Shown: positions 1 to 7,109 of the stretch, piece after piece
Position numbering within the stretch: the stretch's first letter is position 1
Layout: each line of letters opens with the position of its first letter
Source of the DNA: DAOUBP01 sp964474695
GTDB lineage: Bacteria; Chloroflexota; Anaerolineae; CG2-30-64-16
Length of the DNA stretch: 64,000 nucleotides
Assembly (NCBI GenBank): GCA_964474695.1
Contig: CAYYTK010000004.1
Coordinates: 130,991 to 194,990, forward strand
Direction: 5' to 3'
Notes under the pieces: generated by a model
Databases searched by the model: none
Seen by the model: only the letters and a program-made list of their open reading frames with translations
What the model was told of the DNA's origin: nothing
Position numbers and translations under genes: made by a program

Positions 1-2
1 AA

Positions 3-290
3 CGACTGGCCACGCGGCTGTGGGTCACCACGGGCGAGATCACCCGCCAGGCCGCGGCCGAGCTTGGCTACGTGCAGATCATCGAGGCCGCGGGCGGCGA
101 GGTGGTGGCCGACACCTGCGCCGTGGTTGCCCCCATGCAGATGCTGGACGTCCGCAGCATGGCCACCAACGCGGGCAAGATGGCTTGCTACGCGCCGATG
201 CACAGCGGGGTGCGGATGCGGTTCGGCGACCTGGACGCGTGTTTGGACGCGGCGGTGACGGGGGAGTGGCGGGGAGCGCGTGAGACGTGA
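3..290 (+). CDS. Aconitase-X catalytic (large) subunit, C-terminal end, partial
   Basis: Only the last 95 residues lie in the window; the reading frame is open from base 3 to the TGA at 288-290. The stretch with VTTGEIT, then DTC near residue 40, then MATNAGKMACYAPMHSG matches the C-terminal end of the DUF521 (aconitase X) family, usually about 400 residues. The family comprises Fe-S dehydratases such as cis-3-hydroxyproline dehydratase and archaeal phosphomevalonate dehydratase. The DTC cysteine is probably an Fe-S ligand (inference). A separate small swivel subunit of this family is encoded at 30435-30851 (minus), so the two may form one enzyme although they lie 30 kb apart. Substrate cannot be told from this fragment. 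Confidence 0.85.
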   Translation, partial: RLATRLWVTTGEITRQAAAELGYVQIIEAAGGEVVADTCAVVAPMQMLDVRSMATNAGKMACYAPMHSGVRMRFGDLDACLDAAVTGEWRGARET

Positions 291-304
291 CAAGTGAAAT
301 GTGA

Positions 305-380
305 GACGTACTGCGTATTGCGTACTGCGTATTGCGTATTGCGTATTGCGTATTGCGTGGTGCGTGGTGCGTGGTGCGTG
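305..380. repeat. Tandem 7-bp array (TGCGTAT unit, then GTGCGTG unit)
   Basis: About five copies of TGCGTAT (one variant reads TGCGTAC) run directly into three copies of GTGCGTG. The array begins some 15 bp after the stop codon of the aconitase-X gene and fills most of the gap before the mutarotase. The same TGCGTAT unit recurs at 11901, 14812 and 60424. No coding role is apparent. Confidence 0.9.
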
Positions 381-448
381 AAAGACGCCTGTGATTTTGA
401 AAATCAGGGGAATCTGTGTTCCAACTATACCTCAATAAGGAGATCGAC

Positions 449-1312
449 ATGAGCCTGAAGACCGGCGAACCGCTTGTGGCCATTGCCCCTGGTGCAGGCG
501 ACCTGCCCAAACTGACCCTTGTTGCCCCTGACGGCGCGAGGGCGGAGATTTACCTCTACGGAGCGCACGTGACGTCGTGGGCGCCGGCGGGCGGCCGGGA
601 ACGCCTGTTCATGAGCCGGAAGTCCGCATTCCGGGCCGGGTCGCCGATTCGCGGCGGCATCCCGGTGGTGTTCCCGCAGTTCGGCGGTGGAGGGCCGCTG
701 CCCTTGCACGGGTTGGTGCGCTTGATGTCGTGGGAGTTCGTCAGCGCGGATGTCGTCGGGAAAGGCGCCACCGCAACCTTGCGCGTGCGCGACACCGAGG
801 AGAGCCGGCGCCAATGGCCGTTCAGCTTCCAGGCTGAGCTGTCCATCACGATCGGCGGAGATCAGTTCGAGGTGACGCTGGCCGTGACCAACACCGGCGC
901 CGAAACGTTCGCCTTCACCTCCTCGTTCCATACCTATCTGGCCATCGAGAATCTTGCCTCTACATGCGTCACGGGATTGGAGGACCTGCGCTATCGCGAT
1001 GCCGCAGCAGGCGGCATCGAGGTGCAGGAGACTTCGCCGCAGGTGGACTTCACGGGCGAAGTGAACCGGATCTATTTCGACGCGCCGGTCGAAGCGCGCA
1101 TGATCGAGGCAGGCCGGACAACGATCATTCGCAAGGCCGGCTTCAACGATACCGTGGTGTGGAATCCCGCCGCAGCAAAATGCGCGGCCATGGCCGACCT
1201 GGAGCCAGACGACTTCAAGCGGTTCATCTGTGTCGAGGCAGCGATCGTCGGGGCGCCGGCCCACCTGGCGCCGGGCATCCGCTGGGAAGGCACGCAGACG
1301 ATCGTGGCATGA
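449..1312 (+). CDS. D-hexose-6-phosphate mutarotase (YeaD-like), copy 1
   Basis: Predicted cytosolic aldose-1-epimerase-fold enzyme that interconverts the anomers of glucose-6-phosphate or a related hexose phosphate. The 287-residue length fits the YeaD family. The expected catalytic His (H161 in SFHTYL) and Glu (E263 in CVEAA) are present. I chose the ATG at 449 because AAGGAG at 437-442 lies 6 bp upstream; an earlier in-frame ATG at 416 lacks such a site. It is followed by a paralogue of identical length (1440-2303), an evident tandem duplication. The exact sugar phosphate is not known. Confidence 0.9.
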   Translation: MSLKTGEPLVAIAPGAGDLPKLTLVAPDGARAEIYLYGAHVTSWAPAGGRERLFMSRKSAFRAGSPIRGGIPVVFPQFGGGGPLPLHGLVRLMSWEFVSADVVGKGATATLRVRDTEESRRQWPFSFQAELSITIGGDQFEVTLAVTNTGAETFAFTSSFHTYLAIENLASTCVTGLEDLRYRDAAAGGIEVQETSPQVDFTGEVNRIYFDAPVEARMIEAGRTTIIRKAGFNDTVVWNPAAAKCAAMADLEPDDFKRFICVEAAIVGAPAHLAPGIRWEGTQTIVA

Positions 1313-1313
1313 G

Positions 1314-1412
1314 GTAGGGGCGGGTTTTTCCGCATCGGCGGAACGTTTGCCGGTGTTCCTGCCTCCTTCATACCAGGCAGACTTGCGTTAACCACGGAAA
1401 ACCCGCCCCTAC
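1314..1412. repeat. Palindromic repeat family A (GTAGGGGCGGGTTTT ends)
   Basis: The left arm GTAGGGGCGGGTTTTTCCG and the right arm CGGAAAACCCGCCCCTAC are inverted repeats enclosing about 60 bp. The element starts 1 bp after the stop codon of the first mutarotase. Further members lie at 18757-18822 and 19014-19137, with a partial one inside the lhr gene at 7314-7341. It resembles a REP or miniature inverted-repeat element; its terminator strength is unknown. Confidence 0.9.
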
Positions 1413-1439
1413 GATGTTTCACGATCAAAGGTGGCCCAT

Positions 1440-2303
1440 ATGAATCCTCCAACCACGGAACCACTGGTTGCCATCACCCCAGGCGCGGGCGATCTGCCTA
1501 AGCTGACACTCGACGCCCCTGACGCCGCGCGGGCCGAGATCTATCTCCACGGCGCGCACGTAACGTCGTGGGTTCCGGCCGGCGGCGAGGAGCGCCTGTT
1601 CCTGAGCCGAAAGGCGGAATACCGGCCGGCCGCGGCGATCCGCGGCGGCGTGCCGGTCTGCTTCCCGCAGTTCTCGGGGCTGGGGTCGCTGCCGGCGCAC
1701 GGCTTTGCCCGCGTATCGTCGTGGGAGTTCGCCGCGGCGGCGGTTGCCGGGACGGGCGCAAGTGTCACCTTACGCCTGCGCGACACCGAGGCCACCCGCA
1801 GCCTGTGGCCGCATGCGTTCCTGGCCGAGCTGACCGCGGCGATCGGCGGGAGCCAGTTGGCCATCACGCTCGCCGTCACCAACACGGGCGCAGCGCCGTT
1901 CACCTTCACGGCCGCGCTGCACACCTACCTGGCGGTCGCCGACATTGCGGCCGCCACGGTCGAGGGCCTGGCGGGGCTGCGATACCTCGACAAAGCAGGG
2001 GGCGGGATCGAGAAACGCCAGGACGCCCCACAGGCCGGCTTCAGCGGTGAGGTGGATGCGGTCTACTACGACGCGCCGGCCGAAGTGCGCCTGGTCGAGC
2101 CTGGTCGAGTGACCATCGTGCGCTCAGCGGGCTTCACCGATGTCGTGGTGTGGAACCCGGGCGCGACGAACTGCGCACGCATGCGCGACCTGGAACCGGA
2201 CGATTATCGACGGTTCGCTTGTGTCGAGGCGGCCCAGGTCGGCGCGCCGGCCCACCTGGCGCCGGGCGAGCGCTGGGAGGGGATGCAGACGCTGACTGCC
2301 TGA
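1440..2303 (+). CDS. D-hexose-6-phosphate mutarotase (YeaD-like), copy 2
   Basis: Second copy of the mutarotase, also 287 residues, with the equivalent catalytic residues at the same positions (H161, E263). The two proteins align without large gaps and by eye share well over half of their residues, so they arose by tandem duplication. A Shine-Dalgarno-like AAAGGTGG at 1425-1432 favours ATG 1440; an in-frame ATG at 1431 overlaps that site. The family-A palindrome lies between the copies. Divergence at many surface positions would allow different sugar-phosphate preferences, but the sequence does not show this. Confidence 0.9.
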   Translation: MNPPTTEPLVAITPGAGDLPKLTLDAPDAARAEIYLHGAHVTSWVPAGGEERLFLSRKAEYRPAAAIRGGVPVCFPQFSGLGSLPAHGFARVSSWEFAAAAVAGTGASVTLRLRDTEATRSLWPHAFLAELTAAIGGSQLAITLAVTNTGAAPFTFTAALHTYLAVADIAAATVEGLAGLRYLDKAGGGIEKRQDAPQAGFSGEVDAVYYDAPAEVRLVEPGRVTIVRSAGFTDVVVWNPGATNCARMRDLEPDDYRRFACVEAAQVGAPAHLAPGERWEGMQTLTA

Positions 2304-2327
2304 ACGGTCAGCACTAGCAGCTCTACT

Positions 2328-2519
2328 AGAATCGTACGTGTCGATGCTTTTATCGAGGAGTTGGCCTGGCAGATGTTCACGCGGTATGATGACAAGGCTG
2401 TGGGCATGGTAGACTGCACGAGCTTCGCCATTATGGAGCAACTTCGCCTCACCGAAGCATTTACGTTCGACAGACATTTCAAGCAGGTTGGATTTCAAAC
2501 ACTTCCCAGACTGAAGTGA
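2328..2519 (+). pseudogene. PIN-domain (VapC-like) C-terminal fragment
   Basis: In the same frame as the preceding mutarotase, after its stop codon, the sequence encodes about 63 residues ending in MVDCTSFAIMEQL, then EAFTFDRHF, then GFQTLPRLK. This is the typical C-terminal half of PIN-domain ribonuclease toxins (D-x-x-S-F and T-x-D-x-H-F motifs). The N-terminal half with the first catalytic aspartates is absent and no convincing start codon with a ribosome site is seen, so it is a decayed remnant. No antitoxin gene is adjacent. Its stop overlaps the ribosome-site region of the next gene. Confidence 0.75.
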
Positions 2520-2527
2520 GGGTATCA

Positions 2528-2926
2528 ATGACCGATCGTAAAATCCGAGTGCTCGTTGCCAAGCCCGGTCTTGACGGGCACGATCGTGGCGCGAAGGTGG
2601 TTGCCCGCGCGCTGCGTGACGCCGGCATGGAAGTGATCTATACCGGGATTCGCCAGACGCCGGAGATGATTGTCGAGGCCGCGCTGCAGGAAGATGTGGA
2701 TGTGGTGGGTTTGTCCATCCTCTCCGGCGCGCATATGGCCCTGTGCCCGCGCGTGGTCGAGCTGCTGCGCACCCAGGGCATGGATGACGTCGTAGTATTA
2801 GTGGGCGGCATCATCCCCGACAGTGACATGGAGCCGCTCAAGAGGCTGGGGGTCAAAGGCGTCTTCGGTCCCGGCACGAACACGAGCGACATTGTCGCGT
2901 TTATTCGAGAGCAAACGGCGCTATAG
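2528..2926 (+). CDS. Cobalamin-binding subunit of an acyl-CoA mutase (methylmalonyl-CoA mutase type)
   Basis: A stand-alone B12-binding domain of 132 residues. The D-x-H-x-x-G signature is D16-G-H18-D-R-G21, where H18 should be the lower cobalt ligand; the SILSGAH and VGGI segments complete the Rossmann-like fold. It would pair with a separate catalytic TIM-barrel subunit, not in this window, to rearrange methylmalonyl-CoA to succinyl-CoA or a related acyl-CoA. ATG 2528 is preferred over GTG 2516 because GAGG lies at 2518-2521. The MeaB chaperone follows after 3 bp, a typical mutase neighbourhood. Which acyl-CoA is used cannot be told. Confidence 0.9.
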   Translation: MTDRKIRVLVAKPGLDGHDRGAKVVARALRDAGMEVIYTGIRQTPEMIVEAALQEDVDVVGLSILSGAHMALCPRVVELLRTQGMDDVVVLVGGIIPDSDMEPLKRLGVKGVFGPGTNTSDIVAFIREQTAL

Positions 2927-2929
2927 GTT

Positions 2930-3970
2930 TTGCGGGTGCCCATCTCCCAATCGTCCGAATCCCTGGCGACACGACTGCTCGCCGGCAGCCGCCGTGCCGT
3001 GGCCCAAGCCATCTCCCGGGTGGAGAATGATGGGCCGGAGGCGCACGCGCTATTGTCTGCGCTCTACCCGCACACCGGCCGCAGCTATGTGATCGGCATC
3101 ACCGGTGCACCGGGCACGGGCAAATCGACGTTGGTGAACGCGCTGGCCAAGTCCTACCGGGCGGCCGGCAGTACAGTGGGCGTGATCGCCGTCGATCCGA
3201 CCAGCCCGTTTTCCGGTGGCGCGCTGCTGGGCGACCGGGTGCGCATGTATGATCTGGCAGGCGACCCCGGCATTTTCATACGCAGCATGGCAACGCGCGG
3301 CAGCCTGGGCGGCCTGGCGCGTGCCACCGCTGACGCGATATCGGTGTTGGACGCGGCCGGCTTCGAACGCATCCTGGTGGAAACCGTGGGCGTTGGCCAG
3401 GCCGAGATCGACATCGCCAGCGCGGCCCATACCACGATCGTCGTCGAAGCTCCCGGCCTGGGCGACGAAGTACAGGCGCTCAAGGCCGGCGTCATGGAAA
3501 TCGCGGACTTGTTCGCCGTCAATAAAGCCGATCGCGAAGGCGCTGACCGCACCGTCATGGCGCTTCAGATGATGTTAAGTCATCCCAACCCTGGGCAGCA
3601 CGTTCACATGGGGCCGTCCCAATCGGCCGATCACCACGGCGCAGAACTTCTGGATGGTCAAGCCAAACCCGGCGCGCAAGGGGACGGCGCCTGGCTGCCG
3701 CCCATCATCAAGACGATCGCGCCGCGCGGAGAGGGAGTTGAAGGATTACGCGAGTGGGTGGAAGCACACCGCTCCTATCTGCATGACACCGGGCAACTCG
3801 CCCGCCGGGAGGCGGCGCGCGCGGCCGCGGCGCTCGACCACATCCTGGCTGAACGCCTGATGGCCGCACTGCTGGCACGTCTGCCGGCCGGGCAGCTCGA
3901 CCGAACGATCGACGCGATCGCCCGGCGCACCACAGATCCCTACAGCGCGGCGGATTTACTGCTCACATAA
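2930..3970 (+). CDS. meaB: MeaB/ArgK-type GTPase, mutase chaperone
   Basis: G3E P-loop GTPase of 346 residues that loads and protects B12 in acyl-CoA mutases. The Walker A motif is G59-A-P-G-T-G-K65-S-T, followed by the family segment VDPTSPFSGGALLGDR and the guanine-specificity motif N198-K-A-D201. It begins 3 bp after the B12-binding subunit, so the two are probably co-translated. The start is uncertain: TTG 2930 or GTG 2936, both without a strong ribosome site. The region after the NKAD motif (about residues 215-245) carries a His/Gly/Gln-rich stretch that is longer than I expect for the family. Confidence 0.92.
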   Translation: MRVPISQSSESLATRLLAGSRRAVAQAISRVENDGPEAHALLSALYPHTGRSYVIGITGAPGTGKSTLVNALAKSYRAAGSTVGVIAVDPTSPFSGGALLGDRVRMYDLAGDPGIFIRSMATRGSLGGLARATADAISVLDAAGFERILVETVGVGQAEIDIASAAHTTIVVEAPGLGDEVQALKAGVMEIADLFAVNKADREGADRTVMALQMMLSHPNPGQHVHMGPSQSADHHGAELLDGQAKPGAQGDGAWLPPIIKTIAPRGEGVEGLREWVEAHRSYLHDTGQLARREAARAAAALDHILAERLMAALLARLPAGQLDRTIDAIARRTTDPYSAADLLLT

Positions 3971-4006
3971 GACCACGAATGGTCCAACGGAAAGGAAACG
4001 CCGAAC

Positions 4007-5083
4007 ATGAAGTATCTCAATCTGCTCTTGATCTTCGCACCGGTCGCCATCATCGGCAGCTTCATCGATGGTTTCTCTCCGACGCTGTTATTCATTGCAT
4101 CGTCGCTGGCCGTCATCCCTACCGCCGGTCTCCTGGGCCAGGCAACCGAGGAGCTGGCCGCACACACCGGGCCGCGCATCGGAGGGCTGCTCAACGCCAC
4201 CCTGGGCAACGCAGCCGAGCTCATCATCACGCTGTTCGCCATTCGCGCCGGCCTGCTGGACCTGGTCAAAGCTTCGATCACCGGCTCGATCCTGGGCAAT
4301 GTGCTGCTGGTGCTGGGTTTTTCCGTGCTGTTAGGCGGCATGAAAAACGGCGTGCAGCGGTTTGATCGCCGGCACGCCAGCGTCAACGCCACGCAACTGA
4401 TCCTGGCCGTCCTCGCATTGATCATCCCTTCGCTCTTCTTCTTTGCCCACACCGAGACCCAGGGCCCGGTCGAGTCATTGAGTCTGGGCACGGCCATCGC
4501 GATGCTGATCATCTATATGTTAGGGCTGCTGTTCACTTTCCGCGGGCCAAAAGACCACGACATACCGGGCGCGCCCGAGCCGGCGCTCGCCAAAGAGACC
4601 CAGGCCGAGCACCACGGCGGCTGGCCGCTGTGGCGCTCCCTCGTCACCCTGCTGCTGGCGACCGGCCTCATCGCCTGGCTGAGCGAAATCCTGGTCGGCG
4701 CCGTCGAGCACACGACCGAGGCGCTCGGCCTGTCGGAGTTCTTCATCGGCATCATCGTCGTGCCGTTGGTGGGCAATGTGGCCGAGCATGCCGTGGCGGT
4801 GCAGGCAGCCTGGAAGAACAAGATGGAGCTCAGCCTGGGGGTGTCGCTCGGCTCCAGCTTACAGATCGCGCTCTTCGTTGCGCCGGTGCTCGTCTTCATC
4901 AGCCTGCTGATGGGGCACCCGCTGACCCTGGTGTTCAACCAGTTCGAGATCATCGCCATGTTCGGCGGCATCCTGATCGCCGCGATGGTGGCACAGGACG
5001 GCGAATCGAACTGGCTGGAAGGCGCGCAACTGCTGGCCGTGTACGTCATCCTGGCGTTAGCATTCTTTTTCGTGCGCGTCTGA
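4007..5083 (+). CDS. Calcium/cation-proton antiporter (CAX/ChaA type)
   Basis: Integral membrane protein of 358 residues with about ten to eleven hydrophobic segments. It carries the two internally repeated signature motifs of the CaCA superfamily, G67-N-A-A-E71 and G256-N-V-A-E260, whose glutamates bind the cation. The expected role is export of Ca2+ (or another cation) in exchange for protons across the cytoplasmic membrane. ATG 4007 has GGAAAGGAAA about 9 bp upstream. A perfect palindrome starts 4 bp after the stop and may end the transcript. Confidence 0.9.
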   Translation: MKYLNLLLIFAPVAIIGSFIDGFSPTLLFIASSLAVIPTAGLLGQATEELAAHTGPRIGGLLNATLGNAAELIITLFAIRAGLLDLVKASITGSILGNVLLVLGFSVLLGGMKNGVQRFDRRHASVNATQLILAVLALIIPSLFFFAHTETQGPVESLSLGTAIAMLIIYMLGLLFTFRGPKDHDIPGAPEPALAKETQAEHHGGWPLWRSLVTLLLATGLIAWLSEILVGAVEHTTEALGLSEFFIGIIVVPLVGNVAEHAVAVQAAWKNKMELSLGVSLGSSLQIALFVAPVLVFISLLMGHPLTLVFNQFEIIAMFGGILIAAMVAQDGESNWLEGAQLLAVYVILALAFFFVRV

Positions 5084-5086
5084 ACG

Positions 5087-5117
5087 GAAACCGGGTTTCT
5101 CATAGAAACCCGGTTTC
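5087..5117. repeat. Palindromic repeat family B, 14-bp perfect stem
   Basis: GAAACCGGGTTTCT, a 3-nt loop CAT, then its exact reverse complement, starting 4 bp after the stop codon of the antiporter gene. Related palindromes occur at 32415-32450, 43490-43522, 45494-45540 and 62433-62477. It can fold as a strong hairpin in RNA but has no T-run after it. Confidence 0.9.
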
Positions 5118-5144
5118 TGCCTACGATCGACGGGGAGCTGGTCC

Positions 5145-6368
5145 ATGCCACCCAGCACTGTCTTGAGCATCTCCCAGGTTACTGCCTACATCAAGTCCCT
5201 CTTCATGTCGGACGAGCTGCTGGACGACGTCTGGCTGTCGGGCGAGGTTTCAGGCTTCCTCCAGGCCAGCTCCGGTCACTGCTATTTCACCCTGAAAGAT
5301 GCGGGCGCGGTGCTGAAGGCCGTGATCTGGCGCACCCAGGCCAGCCGCATGGCGCTGCCGCGCAACGGCGACCAGGTGATCGCCCACGGCAATGTCTCGA
5401 TCTACGAACAGGGTGGCGCGTATCAGTTTTACGTCGACCGAATCGAGTCAACCGGGACCGGCCGGCTCTGGCTGGAGTTCGAACGGCTGCGGGCACGGCT
5501 GGAGGCCGAAGGGCTGTTCGACCCCGCCCGGAAGCGCCCCATCCCTGCACGACCGCGCCGCCTCGGCATCGTGACTTCGGCAACCGCGGCCGCGCTGCGG
5601 GACATCCTGCGCACCGTCGCGGCCCGCTACCCCCTGATCGACGTGATCCTCGCGCCGGCAACGGTCCAGGGGGACCAGGCGCCGCCAACCATCGTTGCCG
5701 CCCTGACCGCCCTGAATCGCTGGTCGGCCGAACGGGAGCCGCTGGATGCCATCATCCTGGCGCGTGGGGGCGGTGCGATCGAGGAGCTGTGGGCGTTCAA
5801 CGATGAGCGCGTGGCGCGAGCCATCGTCGCATCCGCCGTGCCCGTGATCACCGGCGTGGGGCATGAAACCGACTTCACCATCGCCGATTTCGCGGCCGAT
5901 CTGCGTGCGCCTACCCCCACCGGTGCGGCAGCGGCCGCAACACCTGACGCACGGCAGTTGCGCGCGGCCGTGGCAGCCCTGGACGACGCCGCCCGCCGAA
6001 ACCTCACCGAGCGTCTCGCAGCAGCGCACACCGATTTGGGTCACCTGGCCGCGCGCACCGCCCGAGTCTCGCCCGACCGGCAGTTAGCCCAAGCGCGCCA
6101 GCGCGTCGACGACCTGAGCCGCCGAGCGTTCCTGGCGCTGACCCATCGCTTGCGCAGCCACCGGGATCGCCTGGCCGGCGTCCGCCTGCACCTGGCTGCG
6201 CTCGACCCGACCTCCGTCCTGGCCCGCGGGTACGCCATTGTCAGCAAGCCGGACGGCGCCGGCAGTGGCCGCGTGGTCAGCTCAACCGCCCAAGTGGCGG
6301 CGAATGACGTCATCACGGTGCGTGTCGCCGATGGACAGTTCGGTGCAGTCGTAACGCATGATGCATAG
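5145..6368 (+). CDS. xseA: Exodeoxyribonuclease VII large subunit
   Basis: Catalytic subunit of exonuclease VII, which degrades single-stranded DNA to short oligonucleotides during repair. The 407 residues show an N-terminal OB-fold (about residues 1-100; CYFTLKDAGAVLKAVIWR) and the exonuclease domain with its hallmark segments IILARGGGAIEELWAFND and GVGHETDFTIADFAADLRAPTPT, then a coiled-coil C-terminal part. ATG 5145 follows GGGGAGCTGG. The small subunit gene xseB starts 10 bp after the stop, so the complex is encoded as one operon. Confidence 0.96.
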   Translation: MPPSTVLSISQVTAYIKSLFMSDELLDDVWLSGEVSGFLQASSGHCYFTLKDAGAVLKAVIWRTQASRMALPRNGDQVIAHGNVSIYEQGGAYQFYVDRIESTGTGRLWLEFERLRARLEAEGLFDPARKRPIPARPRRLGIVTSATAAALRDILRTVAARYPLIDVILAPATVQGDQAPPTIVAALTALNRWSAEREPLDAIILARGGGAIEELWAFNDERVARAIVASAVPVITGVGHETDFTIADFAADLRAPTPTGAAAAATPDARQLRAAVAALDDAARRNLTERLAAAHTDLGHLAARTARVSPDRQLAQARQRVDDLSRRAFLALTHRLRSHRDRLAGVRLHLAALDPTSVLARGYAIVSKPDGAGSGRVVSSTAQVAANDVITVRVADGQFGAVVTHDA

Positions 6369-6378
6369 CGAGGGACCC

Positions 6379-6630
6379 ATGCCCGACGAAAAGTCGTTTG
6401 AAGACCTCTACCATGAGCTTGAGGAGACCGTCCGCAAGCTCGAAGCCGGCGACTTGCCGCTGGCCGAATCGTTGGCGTTGTTCGAGCGGAGCACAAAACT
6501 GGCAGAGCAGTGCAACGCGCTGTTGGATGGCGCCGAGCTGCGCGTGCGCCAGTTGATTGTGCGGCCCAACGACGCGGACAGCCATTCCGAACAGGAAACT
6601 CAACCCTTCGAAAACTGGCAAGACAGATGA
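6379..6630 (+). CDS. xseB: Exodeoxyribonuclease VII small subunit
   Basis: An 83-residue helical protein with the typical XseB pattern: KSFEDLYHELEETVRKLEAGDLPLAESLALFERS, then a helix rich in charged residues. It binds the large subunit and is needed for exonuclease VII activity. ATG 6379 is favoured over ATG 6358 because GCGAGGGA at 6368-6375 is suitably spaced and 6358 would overlap xseA. The stop TGA overlaps the ATG of the following membrane protein gene, indicating translational coupling. Confidence 0.93.
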   Translation: MPDEKSFEDLYHELEETVRKLEAGDLPLAESLALFERSTKLAEQCNALLDGAELRVRQLIVRPNDADSHSEQETQPFENWQDR

Positions 6631-7085
6631 ACGTCTTCCTCCGGGATCTGAACGATCTGCTGGGCAACCGCACGCTGTGGGTAGCGCTGGCGGCCATGTT
6701 CGGCGTGCAGCTCTGGAAGTTTTTCTCGCCGCTGATCTTCCAGCACCAGTTTGTGCCGAGCCGGTTATGGGAGACGGGGGGGATGCCCAGCTCGCACAGC
6801 GCACTGGTGACCGCATTGGCTGCCAGTGTGGGCATAAATTCGGGGTTCGGTTCGCCCATGTTTGCGGTTGCGATTGTCCTGGCCGTAGTCGTCATGTATG
6901 ACGCGGCAGGCATCCGCCAGGCGGCAGGCAAACAGGCGCAAAAGATCAACCGCATCGTGGAAGAGCTCTTGAGCGGACATCCATTGAACGAGGAGCAACT
7001 GCGCGAGCTGTTGGGGCATACGCCGCTGCAAGTCATCGTGGGCGCCATCATCGGAGCGTTAGCCGGATGGCTGTTGAACCTCTGA
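6627..7085 (+). CDS. Divergent PAP2-family (DUF212/YuiD-like) membrane protein
   Basis: A membrane protein of 152 residues with three to four hydrophobic segments. The central GGMPSSHSALVTALA segment and VVVMYDAAGIRQAAGKQA are diagnostic of the DUF212 family, related to acid phosphatase/vanadium haloperoxidase (PAP2) proteins. The conserved PSSHS histidine suggests a phosphate-handling site facing the membrane; the natural substrate is not established for the family. The ATG overlaps the stop codon of xseB in an ATGA arrangement. Confidence 0.9.
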   Translation: MNVFLRDLNDLLGNRTLWVALAAMFGVQLWKFFSPLIFQHQFVPSRLWETGGMPSSHSALVTALAASVGINSGFGSPMFAVAIVLAVVVMYDAAGIRQAAGKQAQKINRIVEELLSGHPLNEEQLRELLGHTPLQVIVGAIIGALAGWLLNL

Positions 7086-7109
7086 TTCTGCCAGGGATAT
7101 GATTGAGCC

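Noticed and set aside
79..510. Minus-strand open frame of 143 codons opposite the first array
   Set aside because: Its middle is a translation of the heptamer array (repeated NTQYAIR) and its ends are shadows of the aconitase-X and mutarotase genes; no ribosome site or family match.
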